Assembly: GCF_019059575.1 (NCBI RefSeq)
Contig: NW_024881532.1
Span: 1,116,001 to 1,180,000, forward strand
Direction: 5' to 3'
Source: Amphibalanus amphitrite
Taxonomy: Eukaryota > Arthropoda > Thecostraca > Balanomorpha > Balanidae
DNA length: 64,000 bases
Below are positions 36,501 to 44,359 of this stretch, one piece after another. The first letter of the stretch is position 1. Every line of letters starts with the position of its first letter. Position numbers and translations under genes: made by a program. The notes below the pieces were generated by a model. The model ran no database searches, was not told the origin of the DNA, and saw only the letters and a program-made list of their open reading frames with translations.

Positions 36501-37148
36501 ATGTTCGACAGTATGACGTCACCACTGTTCTCATATATGGTTCCAAAACGCACATATGGAAATTATCGGGAAGAAATCACATGTTAAAATTAGTCGACGT
36601 TCGATTTTCTCAGGTTCAGTTTTTGCTCGTTTTGCTCGCTAAAACACGTGCTTGTTCGAAAAACATACTTGGAGCCAGCGTCCTTTTGAAAAAAAAAACG
36701 AACTATAGTGCCAAACCAGCGCCAGGAAAAATAATTGCCTTGAGAAACCAGTGTGACATGGCTGTCAACATCTGCCTCGTTTATATTCATTTTTTTTTAC
36801 AAGTTCACACTTCCTATGCATGTAAAAAATAAAACTCCATGCTATGAAAATATGGTGCCCATCACACGGTACTCACGGCTCAGTCTCTGTAGTGCCGTTG
36901 GTGGTGCCGTTGCTGACGTTTGCACGCCTGGCTCCGTTGGTTCCGGTGACTCCATTGACTCCGTTGACTCCGTTGGCCCCGTTGATGCCGGTGAAGTGGG
37001 GCACCGGGTCGGCTCTCTGCAGCTCGACCACCGAGCCGAGACACCAGCTGCCGAGCTGGGCGGCCGAGCCGACCAGGCACACCGTCTCGCCGACATCGAC
37101 CTCGCAGGTGACGCTGAACTGCCACTGGCGACTGACCGGCGGCGCCAT
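18209..37148 (-). CDS. GPCPD1: Glycerophosphocholine phosphodiesterase GPCPD1 (GDE5)
   Basis: A cytosolic enzyme that hydrolyses glycerophosphocholine to glycerol-3-phosphate and choline. Eleven exons (36877-37148, 33974-34125, 29777-29934, 26555-26689, 22595-22705, 20478-20637, 20065-20197, 19705-19939, 19354-19509, 18870-19136, 18209-18556) join in phase into 708 residues; human is 672. An N-terminal CBM20 starch-binding-type domain (residues about 8-145, VCLVGSAAQLGSW) precedes a GDPD TIM-barrel from about 358. Visible catalytic residues are H364-R365, E401, D403, H416 and E496; VFCWGDD and YDRMD close the barrel. The stretch after the CBM20 start holds an unusual Asn-Gly-Val repeat. The C-terminus is acidic and Ser/Ala-rich. 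The least certain join is the exon-3 acceptor (29934). Introns carry several transposons. Probable promoter at about 46 kb. Confidence 0.94.
18870..19136 (-). CDS. GPCPD1: GPCPD1 coding exon 10
   Basis: Encodes barrel strands including FSCFHPDICTMLRLKQNRY and PVLFLTQGE. Acceptor TTTCCAG, donor GTGAGG. The word CACCAGTATCTGAGCGGAGC is duplicated at 18816-18890, once at the exon edge and once in the intron. Confidence 0.93.
19354..19509 (-). CDS. GPCPD1: GPCPD1 coding exon 9
   Basis: Encodes NQPFPTLQLAMESL and FNIEIKW, whose Glu is the third acidic active-site position. Donor GTAATG, acceptor TTTGCAG. Confidence 0.93.
19705..19939 (-). CDS. GPCPD1: GPCPD1 coding exon 8 (catalytic core)
   Basis: Encodes ENTIASLKQAMEHGADFVEF and DIQLSKDMVPLIYHD, with the metal-binding Glu/Asp and the second catalytic His. 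Acceptor TCTGCAG, donor GTGGGC. Confidence 0.94.
20065..20197 (-). CDS. GPCPD1: GPCPD1 coding exon 7 (barrel start)
   Basis: Encodes VDYLLVRPM and the GDPD signature LDVGHRGAGN, including the catalytic His-Arg pair. Acceptor GGGCAG, donor GTAAGT. Confidence 0.94.
20478..20637 (-). CDS. GPCPD1: GPCPD1 coding exon 6
   Basis: Encodes HIGFCHILPNNLKQ and an Asn/Thr/Ser-rich loop (matching the GTACLLSSTI/LTLPI region of vertebrates). The acceptor CAACAG follows a run of 16 C on the minus strand; the donor is GTGACA. Confidence 0.9.
20938..22594. other. GPCPD1 intron 5 (inner part)
   Basis: This has a GC-rich patch (21680-22330) with long open frames on both strands but no domain. Short AGGTCA-type words (GAGGTCAGGTCAGG near 21935) echo the TTAA elements. 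I see no complete element. Confidence 0.4.
22595..22705 (-). CDS. GPCPD1: GPCPD1 coding exon 5
   Basis: Encodes a 37-residue segment (QFGRVYEEGDFFTFQCQML) between the CBM20 domain and the barrel. Acceptor CCTGCAG, donor GTGAGT. Confidence 0.9.
24840..25400 (+). repeat. Two diverged tandem units of about 165 bp
   Basis: Unit 1 (24840-25005) and unit 2 (from 25006) share GACAGAGATGAG-TATTG, AGCTTGGGTTGGGG/AGCTCGGAGTGGGG and CTGTATAC/TTGTATAC. Unit 2 is split by the MITE at 25106. It lies in GPCPD1 intron 4. Confidence 0.55.
25106..25343. mobile_element. hAT-like MITE with CTGGCGGATCCAGG ends
   Basis: Bounded by ACTGGCGGATCCAGG and the exact reverse complement CCTGGATCCGCCAGT. This end sequence is close to the CAGTGGCGGATCCAG termini common in hAT elements. 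No coding capacity. No 8-bp duplication is clear, perhaps because the host is a diverged tandem repeat. Confidence 0.75.
26301..26516. repeat. Perfect 30-bp inverted repeat
   Basis: The left arm 26301-26330 (GTATAGTCGACTACAGAATG...) and the right arm 26487-26516 are exact reverse complements, with a loop of about 156 bp. The right arm ends 39 bp before the donor of GPCPD1 exon 4. It may be a young foldback insertion; no target duplication is apparent. Confidence 0.8.
26555..26689 (-). CDS. GPCPD1: GPCPD1 coding exon 4
   Basis: Encodes YRLKVTPVNLERKMIAEPL onward to WPVMELA. Acceptor TTTTCCAG, donor GTGAGT, phase 0 at both ends. Confidence 0.92.
27600..28240 (+). repeat. Irregular minisatellite, unit about 30-40 bp
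   Basis: The theme GGATCGAGTGGCCCTCCGTG, then ACCC(A/G)CAGTA, recurs more than ten times with heavy drift across a GPCPD1 intron. Similar GGCCCCTGAG themes occur in the array at 56630. The derived open frames are not coding. Confidence 0.65.
28925..29330 (-). mobile_element. Fragment of a TTAA-family element
   Basis: The text matches the right half of the element at 61768-62817 (for example TCAAAGTGTGCTAGCGAATCGGGAGAGGCACCAA against its counterpart near 62320, and GGTACC-N-TGCTGCGTCTCGTAA near 62655). It contains several TGACCT/AGGTCA words. No intact terminus is visible. GPCPD1 intron. Confidence 0.65.
29777..29934 (-). CDS. GPCPD1: GPCPD1 coding exon 3
   Basis: Encodes the linker with FGCITPMRHVDRGWLSVESVV. 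The acceptor at 29934 (TCGCCAG) was chosen because it alone gives the right phase with a fair pyrimidine tract. An alternative further upstream (GGTCCAG) would add about 35 residues. Donor GTGAGC. Confidence 0.8.
30770..32085 (+). mobile_element. 5'-truncated non-LTR retrotransposon (jockey/CR1-type)
   Basis: It is flanked by a 9-bp duplication GTTTTATTT (30761-30769 and 32086-32094) and ends in four GGTAA units, the short 3' tandem tail typical of this clade. The insertion is 5'-truncated and keeps only the reverse-transcriptase part of ORF2. It lies in GPCPD1 intron 2, opposite to the host gene. The exact clade (jockey, CR1, L2) cannot be settled by eye. Confidence 0.88.
30776..31989 (+). 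CDS. Reverse transcriptase domain of truncated LINE
   Basis: An intact frame of about 400 residues runs from the truncation point to a TGA at 31987. Motifs in order: HGFRPGRSCVTQLLEVL, YLDFQKAFDSVPH (first catalytic Asp), [21 protein letters not shown], the FADD box in KMFADDTKLYAG (catalytic Asp pair), and KCKVLHIGH. A C-terminal region RRRGDMIATYQLLHSG is typical of the clade. The frame runs upstream to an ATG at 30622, but those first 50 or so residues are host intron, not transposon. No stop interrupts the domain, so the insertion is recent. The apurinic endonuclease half is absent. Confidence 0.9.
32247..33125. mobile_element. TTAA-bounded element, third subfamily
   Basis: Starts TTAAACCTATTAGTGGCA and ends TGCCACTAATAGGGTTAA (inverted repeats with one mismatch). 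A G-run/C-run hairpin lies at 32291-32312. The body shares phrases with the other TTAA elements (GATATC, CCAACTGGCCGATTTTTTAAA, GGCATTCGATTCCCC, and CTCCAGCCGTTTTGAAGATA near the end). A region at about 32574-32970 bounded by CATAGGTGG and CCGCCCCTG may be a nested hAT-like MITE without a visible duplication. GPCPD1 intron 2. Confidence 0.72.
33974..34125 (-). CDS. GPCPD1: GPCPD1 coding exon 2
   Basis: Encodes the second half of the CBM20 domain (VFYRYCVCMLL, then RRWETDLAPRKI, which aligns with the WETHLQPR motif of vertebrate GPCPD1). The acceptor GTGCAG lies after a CA-rich tract; the donor is GTGAGT. Confidence 0.92.
34200..36120. other. GPCPD1 intron 1, AT-rich part
   Basis: No gene is seen. 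A short palindromic cluster around 34462-34508 repeats AAGATGCAT in both orientations. 35740-35960 is very A/T-rich with runs of TTTATTTAATTA. Confidence 0.4.
36178..36705. mobile_element. TA-flanked MITE with 34-bp inverted repeats
   Basis: The arms 36178-36211 and 36672-36705 are perfect reverse complements (TAGTTCGT10CAAAAGGACGCTGGCTC in shorthand) and are flanked by TA on both sides, as in Tc1/mariner-type insertions. There is no transposase in the 460-bp interior. It sits in the GPCPD1 intron next to coding exon 1. Confidence 0.8.
36877..37148 (-). CDS. GPCPD1: GPCPD1 coding exon 1 (CBM20 start)
   Basis: Starts at MAPPVSRQWQFSVTCEVDVG and covers the first CBM20 strands, then an insertion of repeated Asn-Gly-Val/Thr-Asn-Gly residues absent from vertebrate forms. 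The upstream acceptor CTGGCGCCAG|GTCGCC at about 37163 suggests a separate 5' UTR exon. Donor GTGAGT, phase 2. Confidence 0.9.
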
Positions 37149-37430
37149 GGCCCGACCGGCGACCTGGCGCCAGAGGGAACGACTCGGTCACCACAGGCCA
37201 CAAATTGAGACTCCCCGAGCCCCGGCACCAGCGGAAACAGCACGGTCACCACACGCTGTAAATCACGATACCATGAGACCTGGCACCAGCGGGCACCAAG
37301 CACTAACCTCAGCCCTCAGGCTACTACAGGAAGGCACCAAAAGGCCCTGGCACCAGCGGAAACGGCACGGTCACCGAGAGCCGCCGCGTACAAGCACACT
37401 ACAGATACAGGTGACCGATTAGATATACTA
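37149..37430 (-). other. GPCPD1: 5' UTR and acceptor region upstream of GPCPD1 ATG
   Basis: Upstream of the ATG on the minus strand is TTCCCTCTGGCGCCAG|GTCGCC, a good splice acceptor 14 bp before the ATG. Beyond it, the phrase CTGGCACCAGCGG-AC-GGTCACC recurs three or four times in 200 bp, an imperfect tandem repeat that probably belongs to the intron. Confidence 0.45.
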
Positions 37431-37537
37431 AAAACGTCCACCGAAAAATGGATGTAGTTTGTTAGCATTGCATTTGTATATGAAGCCTTCATTTAGCATG
37501 ATCAACGATTATGCTTGGGACTTAACAACAGCATGTG

Positions 37538-37795
37538 ATTCATTCATTCATTCATTCATTCATTCATTCATTCATTCATTCATTCATTCATTCATTCATT
37601 CATTCATTCATTCACTCACTCACTCACTCACTCACTCACTCACTCACTCATTCATTCATTCATTCATTTATTCATTCAAGCATTCATTCATTAGCTCACT
37701 ATTTCATCCATTAATTCAATCATTATTATTATGTTAAGTAGCTCAATATTATTCATTCATTCATTCATTCATTCATTCATTCATTCATTTATTGA
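37538..37795 (+). repeat. TTCA/CTCA tetranucleotide microsatellite
   Basis: About twenty ATTC units are followed by about ten ACTC units, then ATTC again (37538-37690), and after a short break a second ATTC block (about 37750-37790). Open frames across it (Ser-Phe-Ile-His repeats) are artefacts. Confidence 0.95.
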
Positions 37796-39290
37796 GCCAC
37801 TCATTCATCGATGAACTGCAGTTTCACTAGTCGCCTGCAAGCACAACTACTGCTGAACAGCTGACATCCAACACCTTTGGTTGCCCCTAGATTTAGCCGG
37901 CTACTGGGCTGGGCAGTAGGCATGTCTTTCGCCATGGCAAACAAAAACTTTCGGTGTTTTGTTTCATGCTCTCGTAAGCGTTTCCGTTAAGTCCAATGGA
38001 CGCTTGTGTGAATTATATTGTGTTACAGGGATTTTATTTTAAATATTGAAAGAACAAATGCAAGAAATGGCCACGGCTTTAGCGCATAAAGTCTATAGAT
38101 AAATTTGCCCGAGAATAAAACCGTCAACAAAGCAGAATCAAATCCATTGTCATGACTGCAGTGAAATCCGTTGCTCCGTTCCGGAAAATGAACATCCGTA
38201 TTTGAGAAGCCAGTCTTACAGGTCATAATGCGTCATTTGATGATGAACTTTGTCTCTCCGTCTTACGAGCGCGAAGCGCCTCTTTGACCCGGGAGGCATG
38301 CGAGCCCACCGACTGACGTGATCGTTGTCATGTTGTGTGCACTATGAACTGTGGTCTTCGGGGACAGGATGATCACGGATTTGGCAGGGCCTCAATGAGG
38401 GCAAAGCTCAACAGCCGAGTGTTATGACTGGGCGGTAATCGTGATTGATAGCGATGAGACAGTAGTATTGATTGACCTATACAATCATTGAAAAGGACCT
38501 GACGATTGGCAGACAATACAGAAGCAGGCTTAAAGATAGTAGCAAATTTTCCACTGAATCGTAGGCTATATAACTTTCTACACCGATCGCTCATCAGACT
38601 GAACCAAGATGTTTTACAGCTGTTTTTAGCATGCACTTTTGCCTTTTCTTGTTTCAGTTTACAAAAGATACGGTTGAATAGCCAGTCATGGGTCTTAATT
38701 ATGCCCATATAGCAATACTGCAATAAATCGCAAAACTACTTGTGAAGCTGTTTACCTACCTATTATTTGTGCAAACACTGGCAGCCGGCGTGATATCTTG
38801 GACGATGCCACGTGGCAGCCTAGGGAACAGCACGTGTCAGAGTATATAGAAATAACGTGATTCAGGCATGTGATATCCTCGACATTACACGACACGCTGG
38901 CTTACACCGCGTCCAAACAGAATGACACGTGGTACTGCTGATACCACGAGGTCTCTCGAGATCACTACCGTATCATTATGATCAGCAATCCACGGAATGC
39001 TACTTTTCAAGGCTAATTTTTACGCAAATATGTCGTTTTACTGTTTGCAACTATTTCAGTGTTCAGTTGATATATACCTAAGAAACACAGTCCCAGATGT
39101 CTTCCGTAACTAGTTTGAGTTCGAAAGGATTCATGAGTTTGATCGCACATGCAGGTTATTCGTTAAACTGAAGCCTTAGGTACAGACCTGTGCACTGTGC
39201 AGTAGTGCTGGCTTCCTCTCGCTAACAGCAACGAGCTGGTTTCGCACGCACACATTAGCCTGCGCCCGCTGGAGGTTCTGGATTTTCACG
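37796..39290. other. Gene-free stretch
   Basis: No domain or element is recognised. If the proposed first exon near 45.5 kb is right, this is part of the first GPCPD1 intron. Confidence 0.5.
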
Positions 39291-39600
39291 CCCTGCTGGG
39301 GGGGGGGGGGGGGAGGTGTTTGAGCACCTTCCCCCCCCCCATTCTAACTCGGCTCCTGGTTCACGTAGCAATACGCGCCGCGGAAGGCGGCGTTCGAAAG
39401 AGCGTCCAAAATTGTGACGACATCACTTGGGTCACTTTTTTGATCAGGTCAAAGGTCAGGTCACCAGAGGTCATTGAAAACAAAAGTTCGCCGATTTTCA
39501 GGTCGCATGTCGACAATTTACAAGATGCCAACGCATAACTAGGGAGCTAATAGAGCTACAGAGCCGTGGAAAAGCGCATTCGATAGCCCTATTAAAGGAA
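39290..39600 (+). mobile_element. Fragment of a TTAA-family element
   Basis: Begins with CGCCCTGCTGGGGG and a G-run/C-run hairpin (39298-39340) like that at 63069. It continues with the family phrases CTCGGCTCCTGG-CACGTAGC, GCGTTCGAAAGAGCG and GGTCAAAGGTCAGGTCACCAGAGGTCA. The terminal TTAA is lost. Confidence 0.65.
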
Positions 39601-39709
39601 AAGGGCCACCTTTAACATGGGGATTGAAACTGAGATAGCCATCTTGTAGCCCGTGTCCGAAAACCTATCTGTCTACCTCCTTACGGCCGATTTCGGCCTC
39701 CATTCGTAG

Positions 39710-40060
39710 TTTTTTTTTTTTTAATAAATTTAGTCCGAACGGCTGAATGGGTGGATTTGAGGAATCAGAGCCCGCACTAAGCATAGCTTGTTGTGCTGAC
39801 CCTGATCCCACCACCCGATCGCGCAATTCCAGTTGTATGGCAGAATTTTGTCCGAACGTTTAACGTGCCCTAACGTCTGGACACGGTCCTCTCCGCTCAC
39901 TCACGTTACCTGGCTTCTGTGCGGCCCCTGCCACAGACACGCACGCCATTACACGTAGGAGCTAAATGTGGCCGCCCGCACCGCGGCTTGAACCGGGCTC
40001 TCACTTCCGGCTAAGCGTCGAACTCCGGCGCTTTTATCCACTCGGCCACGGAGAGGACAC
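39710..40060 (-). mobile_element. tRNA-derived SINE
   Basis: On the minus strand the 5' head (40060 to about 39972) is tRNA-like. It has an A box GTGGCCGAGTGG, a long variable region and a B box GGTTCAAGCC, resembling a class-II tRNA (Leu or Ser type). About 250 bp of unrelated body follows, ending in an A run of 13 (T run 39710-39722). This head-body-tail layout is that of a Pol III SINE. Target duplications are not clear. Confidence 0.72.
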
Positions 40061-40359
40061 GGAGTCAAGTAGTTATCGGCAATTTTAAAAGAAAATACGC
40101 CAGGAATGCGTCCTTATCCCAGGAATGCGTTCTTATCCGACAATACAGCCACCCGCGGCGAGGCTTTGGTTTTTTACCAATCAGCTCCAACCAGCTCAGC
40201 TTTAACCAATCAGCTTATCTGACACAATCCGACGAGTCTGTCTTCTGAACGCTGATTGGCTTGAGTGTGACGTCATCGCTATGCCGTCATACAGTAGGTG
40301 CCGTAGAGAGTATCAACATAGTACCAATATGTTAAATAGTTTTAAATACTTTTTAGCGA

Positions 40360-41090
40360 ATTGTGCACTTCTGGCACCAGTTTTAAAAAGAAAATGAAAA
40401 ATAATAATGTCAAAATGAAAAACAACGATATCTTCATATTTCACGAAGGTGGCCCTTTTCCTTTCACGCGTTTTGTGACTAATTATCTCAGACCTGACCT
40501 AACGTTTACGGTTTTGTCTGCAGCAGGTGGCCGAAACTGCCGTAAAAACCGATTTTTGGAACAGGTTTTCTGCAATAACTTTTGACTTAAGCCTTGCACG
40601 AGCTTACTTTTACCGGCATCGTGTTCCTCTCGTCAAGCCTCATCAAATGAACTAAAATTTGACTTTGAAAGGTCAACTTGAAAATTTGACCTCGGGTCAC
40701 AGTCATGAGTCATGACATGACCGCAAAGGGTCATACTGCATATCAGTCGATCCGTATCGTCGAGCTGACCATATCTAAAGCGCGTGAAGGTATCTAAGGT
40801 GTCTGAACGGTGAACACCCCCCCCCCCATCCCCCACCCCCGTCTTACTCGGCTCCTGGGCCACGTAGCGAGACGCGGTAAGCGGCAATCGAAAGAGCGCC
40901 AGAAAATGACGGAAATACACCGGTCATTTTTTAGGTCAGGTTAAAGGTCAGGTCATCAGAGGTCACCAAAGGCCAAATTTTGTACGTTCCAAGTTTCAAC
41001 AATTTTCGAAACACCCAACACCTAACTCGGGAACCAATAGAACTAGTGCGTCACGGAAAAGCGCATTCGATCAGGGTATATTGAGTGAAG
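40360..41090. mobile_element. Abutting TTAA-family fragments
   Basis: The text 40540-40800 (AACTTTTGACTTAAG, GGCATCGTGTTCCTCTCGTCAAG, CAGTCGATCCGTATCGTCGAGCTGA) recurs at 41830-42000. The text 40845-41075 (CTCGGCTCCTGGGCCACGTAGC, TTAGGTCAGGTTAAAGGTCAG) recurs at 39340-39600. Both belong to the AGGTCA-rich family, and no intact ends are visible. Confidence 0.6.
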
Positions 41091-41358
41091 GGTAGGACGA
41101 ACTTTGGTAGGAATTTCTAGTATATCTACTAGAAAACCTACTATATGTGGTCGGGACTAGTAAAAAGTTAGTTCAAACTAGAATATGGTAACGCTTATGG
41201 TTGGCAGTTGTGACGCGCACGTGACATTCATTTCTTAAATTTCTAAATTAACAGGTTTTAGGGGCCGATTAGTGGGCAGATATATTCAATTAGCTATTAA
41301 TAATTGATTATGCAAACATTCAAGAATCTACATCATTCAATTCTAGCCAAAATCACGC

Positions 41359-41430
41359 GGCGCTCCCAGGATTCGAACTCACGACGATCCGTAGCCCGAT
41401 ACGCTACCGACTGCGCTACCGAGGACCGCG
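41359..41430 (-). tRNA. tRNA-like sequence, probably degenerate
   Basis: The minus strand has an excellent A box (TAGCGCAGTCGG), a four-pair D stem and a B box (AGTTCGAATCC) at tRNA spacing. However, I cannot form the T, anticodon and acceptor stems properly, so this is likelier a tRNA pseudogene or SINE head than a working tRNA. I assign no anticodon. No A-tail is seen downstream. Confidence 0.4.
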
Positions 41431-41679
41431 CGCCGACGATCAGAGAGGCGGATCGCGGGTGCTGGCGTGCAGAGAAATCTTTACCCTGTACGCCGTAGAA
41501 GATCGGCTGGGTTTCGTGAAAAATGGTAGAGGAATTGTCGAAAGAAAATTCATCGATCTATCATTTGAGACTAAGAACCATTGATTCCTTCAAAGGTTGA
41601 CCGAGATATCGCTCGCTGAAAACAGGCCATTTAACATGTAAACCCTATGGGCTGGTAGGAAATGTACGCCGTGGAGCAG

Positions 41680-42380
41680 CAGTGCTACCAACTAACTTCG
41701 GCGGGGGCCGCATTCGATAGCCCTTTCACAGACCTTTCTGGGCATTGCTCTCAGACCTCAAGTCAAGGGTTAAGCCTCTAGAGAGAAAACAAACTCCAAA
41801 ATTAGCCGTTTTTATGAAAAACGTTTTTCTACAAAACCTTTGACTCAAGAAAGTGACTACATATATTTTGCCAGCATCGTGTTTCTCTCAAGACGCGTAG
41901 AATGACCTGTAATTTGACCTCAGGTCAAGGTCATGACCTGACCGGAAAAGGTCATGCGCAATCAATCAGTCGATCCGTATCGTCGAGCTGAACATATCTG
42001 AGGTGTTTTCATCAATCATCGCTCTAGCATGTCTCCATCAAAAGTTGTCAAAAAATTGCTCGGGACTTTTCATGACCTGGTATGGCCTCGTGGACATAAG
42101 GAGAGGTCACGGGTGTCATTTTTCGGTTCAGACTTCAGCTTGTCAAGTTTACGGAGTCACACAATCTATATTACTATTTGAGGAGGGTGCGTCTGTCCGT
42201 TACCGAGGTCCCGACTTGGTGGTGCTTTGCGTGGACTACAGGCCAGACCGTTGCACCTAGCGCCCTGAAATTTGCACAACTTATAGATCAAGGATGCGCG
42301 ACGTGCCTTTGAGGGGTCTCAACTCGATCGGATTGATAGGGAGCGCGTGGCGCGTACCCAAAAAGTGCAAAATCACGTCA
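41680..42380. mobile_element. TTAA-family fragment next to gypsy remnant
   Basis: Contains GCATTCGATAGCCC, CTTTGACTCAAGAAAGTGAC, ATTTGACCTCAGGTCAAGGTCA and CAGTCGATCCGTATCGTCGAGC, shared with 40540-40800 and with the start of the element at 3592. The gypsy remnant begins inside or at the edge of this repeat. Confidence 0.55.
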
Positions 42381-43613
42381 TGCACCACCCGCCTCATCAG
42401 CTCACGCTATTTCTGGCGTGACATGCGCCGCGACATTGCTCGATGGGTGAAGGAGTGTGAAGCATGCCAGGAAGCCAAGGTGCACAGGCACACTCGTTCT
42501 CGGCCCGGTCGGTTTGATGTGCCCTCACAGCGGTTCGAAACTGTACATATAGACATAGTCGGGCCGCTGCCCCCGTCAGTACCCCACGGGCACCCCTTCA
42601 CTGCGCCATTTCGTTATTTGTTGACATGCATCGATCGCGCCACGCGTTGGGTCGAGGCCGTGCCGTTGGTCTCGATCACCGCGGAAAGTGTAGCCTCTGC
42701 TTTCCTCGACACTTGGGTGTCCAGATTCGGAGTTCCGCTGCATGTTGTCACGGACCGCGGTTCCCAATTCGAATCAGAACTGTTTTCACACTTGTCTTCA
42801 ATGATAGGTTTCCATCGCCTCCGAACCACTGCTTATCATCCGACATGTAATGGGATGGTGGAAAGAGTCCACCGACCGCTCAAAGCTGCCATCCGGGCGC
42901 GCAAGCAAGAGTGGCTGCGCGCGCTACCCGTCGTTTTGCTAGGTTTGAGAGCCATGCCAGCAGAGTCGGGTTTTTCGGCATTCACTGCCGTCACAGGCGC
43001 GCAGGTGCTGTTTCCCCGCTGCGCCGTCGAGAAGGTCCCCGTCGGGACAAAGTACGTCCAAGAACTGGCAAAGCGTATGTCAGAAATCGATTTCGTCACA
43101 CTCTCACAGGGCTCGAACCACGCCCGCACACCACCGACGCACGTGCCACCCGATCTCATGACATGCACACACGTGTGGGTACGCGTTGACCGCGTGCGGC
43201 ACTCTCTGGAGTCCCCGTACCGCGGCCCCATGCGAGTCATCAGACGCAGCCCTAAAGTGTTCACGTTGGAGCTGCCGACTGGCGCCCACGACACTGTAAG
43301 CGTCGACAGACTCAAACCGGCACACATGCCGCCACCTGCGGACACGCTTGGTCCGAGTAGTACCGAGCCTACGGCTCCGGAGCAGCAGCCGTCACCGTCG
43401 ACCTCGCTCGGGCCCCTCGCCACTGGGGCGCCCGACGAGCCGACACAGACGCCGACGACTACAAGACCGTCCAGCAAGAGGACTTCAAAACCTGGAGTGA
43501 CGTCTTCCGCATCGCCGGCCAAGGACGACAAGCCTTCCGCGGCTGCGCCGGTGCACACCCGCAGCGGCCGCCGCGTGCAGTTCCGGCCGCAACCGGACTT
43601 CCGATACTTTTAA
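42380..43613 (+). CDS. Ty3/gypsy integrase (5'-truncated pol)
   Basis: The 3' part of a retrotransposon polyprotein. The integrase catalyses insertion of the element's cDNA. Starting within the HHCC zinc finger (only the Cys pair CEACQ remains), the catalytic core shows HIDIVGPLP (Asp), VVTDRGSQF (Asp) and, exactly 35 residues later, the Glu of NGMVERVHR: a complete D,D35E triad. A GPY/F-like module (SPYRGPMRVIRRSPKVFTLEL, VDRLKPAH) follows, then a Pro/Thr/Ser-rich tail. The frame is open back to 42294, but the residues before TRLISSRYFW are not retroviral-like, so I place the break near 42380. Protease and reverse transcriptase are missing. The frame itself is undamaged. Confidence 0.88.
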
Positions 43614-43619
43614 GTGCGC

Positions 43620-43850
43620 CCGCGTACGTGCGTTCGGGGACGATCCTGATCGCGTGGCGCCGACAGTGAAGTGATAACTGCGTCGCGCGGTGTAGTGATT
43701 CTTGCGTCGCGCAGGACCGTGCAGTGACGATTGCGTTGCGCCGTACCGTGTAGTGATTATTGCGTCGCGCAGTGAAGTGTCGATCACGTCGCGCACCGAG
43801 TGATGTGAAAAGTGATTGTTTTGGCTTATCGTGTATGCGCTCCGCGCTGA
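43620..43850 (+). repeat. Imperfect tandem repeat, unit about 35 bp
   Basis: GTGTAGTGATTATTGCGTCGCGCAG-type units recur five or six times (GCAGTGA, TGCGTCGCGC) between the integrase stop and the putative LTR. Probably part of the gypsy element's 3' untranslated region. Confidence 0.7.
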
Positions 43851-43862
43851 GGCGGTGAGTAC

Positions 43863-44353
43863 TGTGGTAACCACGTGTGTCGCCGGCCGGCACGGGAGTT
43901 CCCGGCGCAGACCGATTCGCGCGCCGACTTGTGACGTCGCTACCCCGCCCCGGCGCTGGGGGGGCGGCCCAGGACGTGTCTGTTCGTGAACTTTGTCCCA
44001 TCACGATGCGACCGCGTGCTGCGGCCTGCGCTGCCGCAGTGCGTCGGCCAGTGACCAATCCGCGCTCCGATCGGCAGCCACGTGGTGTCCGAGTGTTTCT
44101 GCGCATGTCTGGGGCCCAGCCCGCTGCGTCGGGCCGCGCGCTCCGCTCCCCCGACTTCTGGCCGAGCTCTTGGCCCGAGCAGACGCGTCACGTCTGGCTC
44201 CGCGATTTGGCCCGTTCTGTCCGGGATTTATAACTTAGATTAGGCAGGGCATATTTGGCAAACTTGGATTCCATTCCTCTCGTCTCTTCGTCGCTCCATT
44301 GTCTGATTCGCTGTTTTGGTTTTTGACTTCGTTTTGGTAATTAAAATATAACA
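43863..44353 (+). mobile_element. Candidate 3' LTR of the gypsy element
   Basis: This segment begins TGTGGTAACC and ends ATATAACA, fitting TG...CA LTR rules. It follows the integrase gene at the expected place. A TATA-like TTTATAA at about 44225 and an ATTAAA at 44340 would serve as promoter and poly(A) signals. No 5' LTR is present to confirm the limits, so the borders are inferred. Confidence 0.45.
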
Positions 44354-44359
44354 ACCCGC

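Noticed and set aside
37459..37737. Ser-Phe-Ile-His repeat protein
   Set aside because: A tetranucleotide microsatellite.
42836..43558. Minus-strand 240-codon frame antisense to the integrase
   Set aside because: A shadow of the integrase gene. The plus frame has the D,D35E motif and the antisense has no domain.
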